DNA of 64,000 bases from Tenacibaculum maritimum NCIMB 2154 (lineage in GTDB: Bacteria > Bacteroidota > Bacteroidia > Flavobacteriales > Flavobacteriaceae). The notes under the pieces were generated by a model, which worked only from the letters and a program-made list of their open reading frames with translations, searched no databases and had not been told where the DNA came from. The position numbers and the translations under genes were made by a program. Positions 25,348 through 34,399 of the stretch are shown one piece after another. Location: assembly GCF_900119795.1 (NCBI RefSeq), contig NZ_LT634361.1:1860001-1924000 (forward strand), read 5' to 3'. Every line of letters starts with the position of its first letter. The first letter of the stretch is position 1.

Positions 25348-28300
25348 TTATTCTTTTATATAAAATTCGTAAGCAATTACGGTTTGGTTATAGTTATAGA
25401 TAAGTGATAAATAGTTTTGCATTACTTGAAAATAAGTATTAAAACTTTGATTGTACTTATAAGCATCTACTTCTCCCGAAGTATATGCTAATTGTAACTT
25501 CTTAATAAATTTATTTACTTTAATTACTGTGTTTTCGATACTTACTAGCTCTTCTTCTAAATATTGCAATTGCTCTTTCAAACTTTTAAAGTTATTTTGA
25601 ATAGCTATTTTCTTTGATTTATTAACATACGCTAACTCCTCCCTAGCTATTTTCTGTTGTTTTATTTTAGCTTTATTAGACCAAAAAGACAAAGGAATAT
25701 TTACTCCAACAGTAAACCCTCTATAAGTATCTTTCATTTCTGACAACCTTCTTTTCAATACTCCTGCTGTAAGCTCAGGAAAATACACTGATCGAGCTAC
25801 TGATATCTTTTTCTTGGCTACCATATCCTGCTTTCCTAAAATAGCTTCAAATAATTCAGACAAACTATCTTGCTGTATTAGGGGCTTCTTCTTTGCTGGG
25901 TATTTTGTTAAAGGCACAATAGCTTCTTTGGATTGCAGCATTTCTTTTAGTGCGTTTTCTACTCTAATAAAATCTTTATAAATTTTATTTTTTTGCGATT
26001 GCACTCCTAACGATTGCAAATTGGTCAAATCATTTTCTAAGCCTCCTATTTCTCCAGCATCGTATAACTTTTTTGCAATCCCTTTTATCAGATTTGTATT
26101 TTTTTGCTGCTCCTCCATCAATTTCACCAACCCATATAAATAATGCCATTCTTGATACAAACTTTTTGCATTTCGTATTACTTCTTTCTCCGAAATTTTA
26201 TTCGAAAGTTTAGATAAATCATATTTCGCCAATGCCAGCTTTCTTTTTTGAATATGCGTTAGAATGCCTCCGAAATTTTGACTAAGTCCCCACTCTTTTT
26301 CTGATACCCCTGACATCGTTCCTATATCTTGATACCGAACTGAAGCTGGTTCTAAATCAACAGATTTAGGTATTTCCATTTTATTCTTCGTTATATTTAG
26401 CTTAGAACTATTTAGTTTCACAGATTTTTCTAAAGACAATGACACTACTTGCTCTTCACTTAATGTTTTAGGTTGCTCTTGAGCTTGGGCAAAAAATACG
26501 CCTAATAATGCTACAACGGTAGTAAGCTTTTTAAACCTTATTTTGATTCCCTTTCCCTCTTCAAAAATCATATATAAAACAGGTAAAATTAATAAGGTCA
26601 ATAAAGTTGCTGATACCAGGCCTCCAATAACTACGGTAGCCAATGGTTTTTGCACCTCTGCTCCTGCTGAACTAGAAATTGCCATTGGTAAAAAACCTAA
26701 AGAAGCTACTGCCGCTGTCATAATTACAGGCCGTAAACGTACTGCGGTTCCTTTTCTTATAATTTCTTTTACTTCTGTTATTCCCTGTGCTTTCAAACGA
26801 TTAAATTCAGCAATCAATACAATTCCATTTAAAACAGCAACCCCAAATAGTGCTATAAATCCAATTCCTGCAGAAATTGAAAAAGGCATATCTCTCAACC
26901 ACAAAGCGAATATCCCTCCTATTGCAGACATTGGAATGGCCGTATAGATTAAAATACTTTGCTTAATAGAATTAAATGTAAAATAAAGTAACAAGAATAT
27001 TAATAACAGCGCAACAGGAACAGCAATTCCTAATCGAGCTCTAGCCTCTTCTAAATTCTTAAAAGTTCCTCCATAGGTAATATAGTACCCTGGATCAAAT
27101 TTCATTTTTTTACTTACCTTTAGCTTTAACTCATTAACAATACTAGCTACATCACGTCCACGAACATTGAAACCAATGGTAATTCTTCGTTTTGCATCAT
27201 CACGTTGTATTTGATTAGGCCCTGCTTTAAAGGTTACCTTTGCAACGCTCTCTAACGGAATTTTAGTTCCATTTGGTGTTGTTATATAAAGTTTGCGAAC
27301 ATCCTCTATATTTCCTCGTCTTTCCTTAGGCATACGAACTACCAAATCATATCGTTTTTCTCCTTCATAAACAGCTCCTGCACTTTGTCCTGCAAAGGCT
27401 GTATTGATAGCTCTATTGATATCCGAAATATTTAAACCATAAAAAGCCAATTGACTCCTATTATAATCAATAACTATTTGCTTTAAACCTGTCATTTTTT
27501 CAATATACAAATCTTCTGCTCCTTTTACTGTTGGTATAATTCCCCCTAACTCATTTGCGTATTTAACCAGTTTATCCAAATCTTCTCCATAAATCTTTAA
27601 TACGACATCTTGCCTCGCCCCAGTCATCAACTCATTAAAACGCATTTGTATGGGTTGTTGGAATCCATAACTAACCCCTAGCATATTTTGACTTAGCAGC
27701 GCATTCATTTTTTCTGTTAACTCATTTTTAGTAGTCGCTTTCTTCCATTGACTCTTATCCTTTAAAATAATAATGATATCTGCAATTTCAACTGGCATTG
27801 GGTCTGTAGGTATTTCAGAAGATCCTATTCTACTTACAATTTGCTCTATTTCATCTGGAAATTCCTTTTTTAATAGTTGCGATGATTTATTCGTAACATC
27901 AATGGTGTATGATAAAGAACTCCCTGTAGATACATTTGCCTGTACTGCTAAATCTCCTTCATCTAAAGAAGGAATAAATTCTGATCCCATATTTTTAAAC
28001 GTAAAAATACTCAATGCAAAAATAAGTACGACTCCTATTATAACCCCTTTCTTATAATTCAAAACGAACTCCAATAATGGCGTATATTTTTTTTGTATTG
28101 CCATTATTATTCTATCCGAGATCGTTACCTTATTTGTTATTGTTTTCTTTAAAAACAAAGCACTAATCATTGGAACATAAGTCAAAGAAAGTAAAAAGGC
28201 TCCCAGAATAGCAAAACTTACCGTAATTGCCATTGGTTTGAACATTTTTCCTTCAATTCCTACAAGTGCCAGAATTGGAAGATATACTATTAAAATAATG

Positions 28301-29661
28301 ATTTCTCCAAAAGCAGCGCTTGTTCTTATTTTTGAGGCAGAATTATACACCTCTTCGTCCATTTCTTCTTGACTTAGTTTAACTCCTGATTTTTTTAAAC
28401 CTAAATAATGCAAAGTTGCTTCCACAATAATTACCGATCCATCTACTATTATTCCAAAATCAATAGCACCTAAACTCATTAAATTTCCAGAAACACCAAA
28501 CAAATTCATTAATATCACAGCAAATAACATTGATAATGGAATTACAGAAGCTACGATTAAACCTGCTCTTAAATTTCCTAGTAATAGTACCAGTATAAAT
28601 ATCACTATTAAAGCTCCTTCTACTAAGTTTGTTGCTACCGTTTTAATAGCCTTATTAACAAGCTTCGTTCTATCTAAAAAAGGTTTTATTTCTACTCCTT
28701 CTGGTAAGCTTGCTTGTATTTGAGCAACTCTATCTTTTACTCTTTTAATTACTTTGGATGAATTTGCTCCTTTCAACATCATGACAATACCTCCTACAAC
28801 TTCTCCTTTTCCATCTCTTGTCATCGCTCCGTATCGAATGGCACTTCCTAATTGTACTTTAGCAATATCTTTAATTAGAATTGGAGTTCCATTTGCTGCG
28901 TTTTTAACAACTACATTTTCAATATCTTCAGGTGTTTTTACCAATCCTTGACTTCTTATGAAATAAGCTTTTGGATTTTTATCAATATAGGCTCCTCCTG
29001 TGTTCTGATTATTCTTAGAAAGCGCTTCTAACACTTCATTGATACTTACCTCTAATGTTTGCAAACGCTCTGGTTGAACAGCTACTTCATATTGTTTTAA
29101 TAGGCCTCCAAAGCTACTTACATCTGCCACCCCTTCAAGTCCTAATAGTTGGCGGCGAACAATCCAATCTTGAATAGAGCGGAGTTCCATTGCTGAAAAC
29201 TTCTTTTCAAATCCTTCTTTAGGAAATAATGTGTATTGGTAAATTTCTCCTAATCCTGTAGTTACTGGTGCCATTTCAGGAGATCCTATTCCTTCAGGAA
29301 TGTTACTTTTTGCTTCTCCTAGTCGTTCATTTATTTGCTGTCTTGCCCAATAGATATCTACATTATCTTCAAAGACAATGGTTACAACACTTAATCCGAA
29401 ACGAGAAAAAGACCGTACTTCTTCTATCTTTGGAATGCTTGACATAGTCATTTCTATAGGGAAAGTAACTAAACGTTCTATATCTTGTGCTGACTGTGAC
29501 GGTGCTGATGTTATTATTTGCACCTGATTATTTGTGATATCTGGCACAGCATCTATAGGTAATTGTTTTAAAGAATAAACTCCCATACCAATTAACATGA
29601 CTATAAGGGCACCAATTATCAATTTATTTTTAATTGAAAATTTTATAATGCTATCTAACAT
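25348..29661 (-). CDS. CzcA-type heavy-metal RND pump fused to a CzcC/TolC-like outer-membrane domain
   Basis: The first about 1035 residues are a complete HME-type RND transporter (start MLDSIIKFSIKNKLIIGALI; IDFGIIVDGSVIIVEAT near residue 400 holds the proton-relay Asp and Glu). The family exports Co, Zn, Cd, Ni (CzcA) or Cu/Ag (CusA); the DFGxxVDG motif favours divalent cations. After the last membrane helix comes a signal-peptide-like segment (LTTVVALLGVFFAQAQ), then about 390 residues resembling an outer-membrane efflux protein with long coiled helices. Total length is 1437. Such fusions are known in Bacteroidota. How the C-terminal part crosses to the outer membrane is unclear; processing at AQAQ is an inference. 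Confidence 0.92.
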   Translation of the reverse strand: MLDSIIKFSIKNKLIIGALIVMLIGMGVYSLKQLPIDAVPDITNNQVQIITSAPSQSAQDIERLVTFPIEMTMSSIPKIEEVRSFSRFGLSVVTIVFEDNVDIYWARQQINERLGEAKSNIPEGIGSPEMAPVTTGLGEIYQYTLFPKEGFEKKFSAMELRSIQDWIVRRQLLGLEGVADVSSFGGLLKQYEVAVQPERLQTLEVSINEVLEALSKNNQNTGGAYIDKNPKAYFIRSQGLVKTPEDIENVVVKNAANGTPILIKDIAKVQLGSAIRYGAMTRDGKGEVVGGIVMMLKGANSSKVIKRVKDRVAQIQASLPEGVEIKPFLDRTKLVNKAIKTVATNLVEGALIVIFILVLLLGNLRAGLIVASVIPLSMLFAVILMNLFGVSGNLMSLGAIDFGIIVDGSVIIVEATLHYLGLKKSGVKLSQEEMDEEVYNSASKIRTSAAFGEIIILIVYLPILALVGIEGKMFKPMAITVSFAILGAFLLSLTYVPMISALFLKKTITNKVTISDRIIMAIQKKYTPLLEFVLNYKKGVIIGVVLIFALSIFTFKNMGSEFIPSLDEGDLAVQANVSTGSSLSYTIDVTNKSSQLLKKEFPDEIEQIVSRIGSSEIPTDPMPVEIADIIIILKDKSQWKKATTKNELTEKMNALLSQNMLGVSYGFQQPIQMRFNELMTGARQDVVLKIYGEDLDKLVKYANELGGIIPTVKGAEDLYIEKMTGLKQIVIDYNRSQLAFYGLNISDINRAINTAFAGQSAGAVYEGEKRYDLVVRMPKERRGNIEDVRKLYITTPNGTKIPLESVAKVTFKAGPNQIQRDDAKRRITIGFNVRGRDVASIVNELKLKVSKKMKFDPGYYITYGGTFKNLEEARARLGIAVPVALLLIFLLLYFTFNSIKQSILIYTAIPMSAIGGIFALWLRDMPFSISAGIGFIALFGVAVLNGIVLIAEFNRLKAQGITEVKEIIRKGTAVRLRPVIMTAAVASLGFLPMAISSSAGAEVQKPLATVVIGGLVSATLLTLLILPVLYMIFEEGKGIKIRFKKLTTVVALLGVFFAQAQEQPKTLSEEQVVSLSLEKSVKLNSSKLNITKNKMEIPKSVDLEPASVRYQDIGTMSGVSEKEWGLSQNFGGILTHIQKRKLALAKYDLSKLSNKISEKEVIRNAKSLYQEWHYLYGLVKLMEEQQKNTNLIKGIAKKLYDAGEIGGLENDLTNLQSLGVQSQKNKIYKDFIRVENALKEMLQSKEAIVPLTKYPAKKKPLIQQDSLSELFEAILGKQDMVAKKKISVARSVYFPELTAGVLKRRLSEMKDTYRGFTVGVNIPLSFWSNKAKIKQQKIAREELAYVNKSKKIAIQNNFKSLKEQLQYLEEELVSIENTVIKVNKFIKKLQLAYTSGEVDAYKYNQSFNTYFQVMQNYLSLIYNYNQTVIAYEFYIKE

Positions 29662-29734
29662 TTTTCATTTGTTTAATTTTATTTTAATACGATTTTATTA
29701 AGATAATTTTTTAAAGCAGCGAAACTAGCTTTAC

Positions 29735-29760
29735 ATCATTTGCTCTGATAATCAAATGAT
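29735..29760. repeat. Inverted repeat upstream of the czcA fusion gene
   Basis: ATCATTTG at 29735-29742 and CAAATGAT at 29753-29760 form an inverted repeat with a 10-base spacer and no T run. It lies between the His-rich small gene and the pump gene and could be a metal-regulator site or an mRNA structure. Confidence 0.4.
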
Positions 29761-29841
29761 TTTATTATCTAAAACAGCAACCTTACTTCTGTCTTTTTTA
29801 TTGATAGAAGTATATGCGATTGCTTAAATTTTAAAATAAAA

Positions 29842-30183
29842 TTAAATTTGTGGTGGCTGAAAAAGCTCATCTAAAAAACTAGATGCATTTAGCTCTTTAT
29901 AAAAATGTATGCGTTTTCTTGCTTGAGAAAATCTTACAAATTGAAAACTAAAATTAGGTGTTATTATTGCACTTGAAACTCCCACAATAGTGCAATGGTG
30001 GTGGTGATCTGTATTTCTTTCTTCTTCTGTATCGTGTTGATGATGTTTTTGATGGTGTCCTTTTTCCAAACTATTGAAATGAACTTCGGAAGTATTTTCA
30101 AAAACAATTGTATCAGCATGCGCTTGTACTGGTGGTACAAGGAGTAATAATGTCAATATGATAAGTATTACTTTTTTCAACAC
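29842..30183 (-). CDS. Small periplasmic histidine-rich protein of the metal-efflux locus
   Basis: The 113-residue protein has a signal peptide (ILTLLLLVPPVQAHA) and a histidine cluster (GHHQKHHQHDTEEE, then DHHHHC) that would bind zinc, copper or cobalt. The C-terminus ends ELFQPPQI, an end seen in small proteins encoded next to Bacteroidota Czc/Cus pumps. It is upstream of the efflux genes on the same strand, about 180 bases away. I infer a periplasmic metal sponge or sensor helping CzcA. It might compare with CzcE or CzcI, but I see no true homology to either. Confidence 0.65.
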   Translation of the reverse strand: MLKKVILIILTLLLLVPPVQAHADTIVFENTSEVHFNSLEKGHHQKHHQHDTEEERNTDHHHHCTIVGVSSAIITPNFSFQFVRFSQARKRIHFYKELNASSFLDELFQPPQI

Positions 30184-30226
30184 AGATATAATGAATGTGC
30201 AAATTTATAAAAAAATAAAATCCTTT

Positions 30227-30616
30227 TTATTTTTTTAACCGATCCTTAACATACTCTACTTTTGTTTTTCCATGCCCTATGGGCTTTCCATCTGCTCCTA
30301 AACTTACCATTACTATTTTATCTATTTCGATAATTGTTTTGTGGGTCAGTTTATTACGAACTTCACAACGCAATGTTATGGAACTCTTTCCAAATGCTAC
30401 TACTTCTATTCCTATTTCTATAATATCTCCTTGCTTTGCTGAGCTAACAAAGTCTATTTCAGACATAAATTTAGTTACTGTTCTCGGTATTTCTAATTGA
30501 ATAATTGCATAAATACCTAACTCTTCATCAATCCATTGCAATAGACGACCTCCAAATAAGGTTCCGTTTGGATTTAAATCTTCTGGCTTGACCCATTTTC
30601 TTGTATGAAACTTCAT
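30227..30616 (-). CDS. Hotdog-fold acyl-CoA thioesterase
   Basis: The 129-residue single-hotdog protein resembles YciA/BACH acyl-CoA hydrolases: RKWVKPEDLNPNGTLFGGRLLQWIDE holds the conserved Asn-x-x-Gly-x-x-x-Gly-G and catalytic Asp, with SEIDFVSSAKQGDIIEI following. The substrate chain length is unknown. It lies between the metal-resistance block and the VWA protein gene on the same strand, with short gaps (24 bases to the VWA gene), and so may be cotranscribed with the latter. Confidence 0.88.
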   Translation of the reverse strand: MKFHTRKWVKPEDLNPNGTLFGGRLLQWIDEELGIYAIIQLEIPRTVTKFMSEIDFVSSAKQGDIIEIGIEVVAFGKSSITLRCEVRNKLTHKTIIEIDKIVMVSLGADGKPIGHGKTKVEYVKDRLKK

Positions 30617-30640
30617 TCTCTTGAATTTTAATTTTTTATA

Positions 30641-32668
30641 TTATATTTTTCCATAGTATTTTCTAATAAACCATTCTGTAGCTAGTAGAGTAGCTATAAA
30701 AAGTAATATCCATTCCCAATCTATCAAGTTTTGGGTGGTCTTTATTTCTTTCTGAGTTGTATAAAAAGACCTATCTGCTATTAACTTTTCCTTTAACCCG
30801 ACTACTTGGCTTGGATAAAATAATTTCCCTTTTGTTCTTTCTCCTAATGCTTTTAATTTCTTATTGTTTCCATTAACAAACTGCTCTTCTACTTCATAAT
30901 CTGTTATTTTAAACCTACCATAAACTTTTAACTGCTGATTAGCAACTGATACTTGATATGAATAATTTCCAGGTGCTAAACTTTCTATGCTTACTTGGTA
31001 TGAATTTCCTACCAAAGACATAGGAAGCCTTTTTATAGACTTCGTTGCCTTATTGGTTAGTGTAAGTTGTAAAGAAGCTCTATTGTCAAACTGATAGTTT
31101 TTATCCAAATAAAAAGCTGAAATATTCACCACTGAATTTGCTGGATATAAATTTTCTCCTTCAACTTCTAACCTTGCCCTTTTTTTGTTTGTACTTAAAT
31201 ATTGAACAATATTTCCTATAAACGCATCAAATTCTTCAAAGGTATTCTCCTTACGAAATAAACTAGCTCTCCATCTCCATATCCCTTCTCCAAATAACGC
31301 AGTTATTTTTTGGTTATTTTCCTCAAAAGTAGCTAATAATGGTTGCTTCGTTAATATTCCTGAGATCTTTTGAAAAAGCAATGGTTGAAATACTCCTTTT
31401 GCAGTAATCTCACCGAATTTATCTTGAAGAGGAGGCAAACCATTAAACCCGATATTTTTCTGCTGAAAGGTTAAAAAACGATCATTATATCCTCCTCCAT
31501 ACCTTTCTAATTTTTGAATGGTGTTTTTAGTAAAAAAAGATTGTTGTTTGTTTAAAAAGCCCCAGTCTGTTTGAGCTCCTGAAACAATCATATAGTTTAA
31601 TTTTTCAGCATTTAACCACTCAAACAGATTCTTAAACTTATTATTCGGCTGATATAATATAAGCAACTGATAATCATTTTTATAGTTATTTTTTTTAGAC
31701 AAATCTAAAATTTCAACCTTACGTTGTTTATTTACTTCTATTGCTTTTTTAAGAGCTCCTAAATCTGGATGATTAATTGAAGATACAATTCCTATTTTAA
31801 GTTGTTCATCTATTACTTCTACAGAAAAATTTTTATAGTTATTCTTAGTATTCTTTTCTTTAGAAATTTCACCTACTACAGCTTTATAATACCCTATACC
31901 TTCTTTTAATGAAATTAAGTTAACTCTTATTGTTTTTGTATTATTTTGAGGCGTAAAATAAATCTTTTCTGAATATATATTTTTCTCATTTCTATATATT
32001 GAAAACTTGGTAGTCACCTTCTCTTTTCCTTCATAATAAAGCATTACTTCTACTGGAAACTTGTTTTTTATATAGCTATATTTATTTACGTTTAATCGCG
32101 CTATTTTTATGTCATTGTATGCAGTTGTATCCCCTAATGCAATAGGATAAATACTTTGCTTACTTGCTATAAATTCATAATCGTTCCCTATTGTTTGATT
32201 TCCATCAGTAAGCATGATAATTGCTCCTAGATCATTTTCATACAAATTATTTATAGATTGAATTGCTTGGGAAATATTTGTTTGATTTTTATCAAATGAT
32301 AAACTATCTAAAGTTTTTATATCTTCATCGAAAGCAAAATAATTTACCTCAAATTTAGAGTTTAGCGCTTTACTTTTTTTGAACTCTTCAACTATTTTTT
32401 TTGCTTTTTCTGTTTCTTTAAAATGTTTTATAGAAAGGGAATTATCTATAGCAACAGCCAATACTGGCTTCTTATTTTTAGTTGTTTTTGTGGTTATTTT
32501 TGGGTTTATAAATAACACAAACAATAAAAAAAGACTGATTAGTTTTAAGGAAAATAAAAGAATATTGACCTTCCTTTGATCTTTATTTTTATAAAAATAC
32601 TGAAAGAATGCAATAGCAGTACTTACTAAAAAAGCTACAAAAAGATATAGAAGTATTGTTGTTTCCAC
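30641..32668 (-). CDS. Membrane-anchored VWA-domain protein
   Basis: The 675-residue protein begins with two membrane helices (about 5-23 and 36-58), then a von Willebrand A-type domain with a metal-ion site D-N-S-L-S (VLAVAIDNSLSIKHF) and IIMLTDGNQT. A large beta-rich region follows, and a last helix sits at the C-terminus (WILLFIATLLATEWFIRKYY). The layout matches Bacteroidota membrane proteins of unknown function, related to the BatA/BatB-type aerotolerance proteins. No MoxR ATPase is adjacent. A protein-interaction role at the cell envelope is inferred. Confidence 0.75.
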   Translation of the reverse strand: METTILLYLFVAFLVSTAIAFFQYFYKNKDQRKVNILLFSLKLISLFLLFVLFINPKITTKTTKNKKPVLAVAIDNSLSIKHFKETEKAKKIVEEFKKSKALNSKFEVNYFAFDEDIKTLDSLSFDKNQTNISQAIQSINNLYENDLGAIIMLTDGNQTIGNDYEFIASKQSIYPIALGDTTAYNDIKIARLNVNKYSYIKNKFPVEVMLYYEGKEKVTTKFSIYRNEKNIYSEKIYFTPQNNTKTIRVNLISLKEGIGYYKAVVGEISKEKNTKNNYKNFSVEVIDEQLKIGIVSSINHPDLGALKKAIEVNKQRKVEILDLSKKNNYKNDYQLLILYQPNNKFKNLFEWLNAEKLNYMIVSGAQTDWGFLNKQQSFFTKNTIQKLERYGGGYNDRFLTFQQKNIGFNGLPPLQDKFGEITAKGVFQPLLFQKISGILTKQPLLATFEENNQKITALFGEGIWRWRASLFRKENTFEEFDAFIGNIVQYLSTNKKRARLEVEGENLYPANSVVNISAFYLDKNYQFDNRASLQLTLTNKATKSIKRLPMSLVGNSYQVSIESLAPGNYSYQVSVANQQLKVYGRFKITDYEVEEQFVNGNNKKLKALGERTKGKLFYPSQVVGLKEKLIADRSFYTTQKEIKTTQNLIDWEWILLFIATLLATEWFIRKYYGKI

Positions 32669-33172
32669 TATTTTTATTTTAGAGTGTGAATATAAAAATA
32701 TCTAATCTTCCTAAAAAATATATTCGCCATAATATTTTAGATCTCTCAATAACTGATTTTAGTAGTTCTTCTTCCTTATCATTGGAACCATCAATGAATT
32801 ATAAGATGATTTGTAAATTTGCCTCATAAAGCTTTTACTCATGAATACGCAACTAATAGCGAGTAATGAAATTACAAGCAGAAACAATACTCTTTCTAAA
32901 CTTATTTATTGGATGGGTGGATTCATTTACAAAGGGGAAGGCAATTCAATGGAAATATCTATAAGACTAATTATGCTAGATATGGTCATCACTTGACTTT
33001 CTCAGGTATTGGTTATTCATAATACTGCTTCAATTCTCTTCTTAATTACTACTACACTCACAGCAATGAATACAAATGTAACAACTATAAGCTATTAATT
33101 TTTTAAAACTGTCTTTTACTTCCCTCTCTTTAATTACTTTAACGAATTTACTTTGGTAAATATATAAAATAG
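32669..33172. other. Intergenic region, about 500 bases
   Basis: No convincing gene. A plus-strand frame of about 50 codons starts at 32839 (MNTQLIASNEITSRNN) and ends near 32994 without recognisable homology. The region is A+T-rich and may be a decayed gene. No repeats or RNA motifs were recognised. Confidence 0.3.
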
Positions 33173-33577
33173 TCAATTTGTTTCTTTAGGCTTCTCTTTA
33201 AACATTTTCATAAAAAGCATAAAAGCTATATTTCTTGCCCTTTCTTTGGCTTCTATTGCTTTTCTACCTTCAAACAATTCATCGACCGTACTACACCAAA
33301 GCTCTAACCACTTTCCAAAATGTTTTTGAGTTATGCTATAATTATATACAATATCTATATGCTGATGTACTTTTACTGGGTTTCCCTTGAATTTACGAAC
33401 AAAAAACAAATTAGTTTCCCAAAAATCAGTTAACTTTTCAAGATGATGGCTCCATTCGTTTGCTGAAATCATTTTTAAAAAGATAGGTCCTATGAACTCA
33501 TCTTTTTTTATCTTATCATAAAAAGTGGATACCAATATATAAATATCTTCTCTATTTTCTATTTCTTTTAATTCCAT
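33173..33577 (-). CDS. Group III truncated haemoglobin
   Basis: The 134-residue protein matches group III (trHbP) truncated haemoglobins: FYDKIKKDEFIGPIF, WSHHLEKLTDFWETNLF and VHQHIDIVYN (the haem-contacting histidine region), then HFGKWLELWCSTVDELFEG. Members bind oxygen or nitric oxide through haem; physiological roles are proposed in nitric oxide detoxification or redox sensing. It is transcribed divergently from a Crp/Fnr regulator with a palindrome between them placed to activate this promoter, which suggests control by low oxygen or nitric oxide. Confidence 0.9.
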   Translation of the reverse strand: MELKEIENREDIYILVSTFYDKIKKDEFIGPIFLKMISANEWSHHLEKLTDFWETNLFFVRKFKGNPVKVHQHIDIVYNYSITQKHFGKWLELWCSTVDELFEGRKAIEAKERARNIAFMLFMKMFKEKPKETN

Positions 33578-33598
33578 ATTTATAAAATATTATATGCT

Positions 33599-33606
33599 CA
33601 AAAGTA
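33599..33606 (-). promoter_or_regulatory. -7 promoter box of the haemoglobin gene
   Basis: The minus strand reads TACTTTTG, matching TAnnTTTG, 22 bases upstream of the haemoglobin ATG. TTG on the minus strand lies 17 bases further upstream, shorter than the usual spacing. Confidence 0.5.
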
Positions 33607-33627
33607 TATCTTTATACCATTTGCAAT

Positions 33628-33645
33628 TTATGACTTAAATCATAA
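33628..33645. promoter_or_regulatory. Crp/Fnr-type palindromic operator
   Basis: TTATGA-CTTAAA-TCATAA is a perfect 6+6 palindrome with a 6-base core. Its centre is about 42 bases upstream of the predicted haemoglobin transcription start, the classical class II activator position. It overlaps the start codon of the Crp/Fnr gene, so autoregulation is possible. Confidence 0.6.
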
Positions 33646-34241
33646 TGATTCACAACGAACTTTTATTAAAATACGGAGCCAAGACTCAAGAATACACAAA
33701 AAATAAAATTATTTTTTCTGAAAACGAGTATGCTAAAAACTACTATCAAATAATTTCAGGAGCGGTAAAAATGAGTAATTTTAATGATGACGGAAAAGAG
33801 TTTATCCAAGGAATTTTTTATAAGCAACAGAGTTTTGGAGAACCTCCTTTATTTATCAATGTAACCTATCCTGCTAATGCTATAACTTTAGTAAAAACCA
33901 CCCTTTTTATACTTCCCAAAAAAGCTTTATTACAGCTACTTTATGCACAGCCCGAAATTCATTTGAATATAACAAAAAGCTTAGCCAATAAATTATATTA
34001 TAAAGCAATCATTGCCTCTGAAATATCTAATCAAGAACCTACACATAGAATTATTAGATTTTTTGATTATTTAAAAAATGATGTTCACCATATCAATGGC
34101 TCTTTTAACTTTAAAGTACCTTACACTAGGCAACAAATTGCTGATATTTTAGGCTTGCGCGTCGAAACTGTCATACGTACGATTAAAAATTTAGAGCAAA
34201 AAAAAGCGCTTAAAATTATCAACAGAAAAGTTTTTTGGTAA
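33645..34241 (+). CDS. Crp/Fnr-family transcriptional regulator
   Basis: The 198-residue protein has a cyclic-nucleotide-binding-like beta-roll (residues about 15-110), a dimer helix, and a winged helix-turn-helix (YTRQQIADILGLRVETVIRTIKNLEQK). The N-terminus lacks the four-cysteine set of FNR, so an iron-sulphur cluster is unlikely; haem or another ligand is possible. It is divergent from a truncated haemoglobin gene with a palindrome in between, an arrangement seen with oxygen- or nitric-oxide-responsive regulators. The ATG at 33645 overlaps the palindrome. Confidence 0.9.
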   Translation: MIHNELLLKYGAKTQEYTKNKIIFSENEYAKNYYQIISGAVKMSNFNDDGKEFIQGIFYKQQSFGEPPLFINVTYPANAITLVKTTLFILPKKALLQLLYAQPEIHLNITKSLANKLYYKAIIASEISNQEPTHRIIRFFDYLKNDVHHINGSFNFKVPYTRQQIADILGLRVETVIRTIKNLEQKKALKIINRKVFW

Positions 34242-34399
34242 TTTTATTAATTTTCACCAATAAAAATACCAAAACACCTCTATAAAGTTATAAAACATAA
34301 GGGTTTTCTACGTTTTCATCAATTTGCTTTTTGTGCTTTTTTTAACATTAAAGCTGTCTTATTTATAGTTAAATTAGCATAAAAATAACCCAAATAAAT

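Noticed and set aside
26543-26947. 134-residue plus-strand frame inside the CzcA fusion
   Set aside because: It lies antisense to conserved RND transporter sequence and is a by-product of its codon composition.
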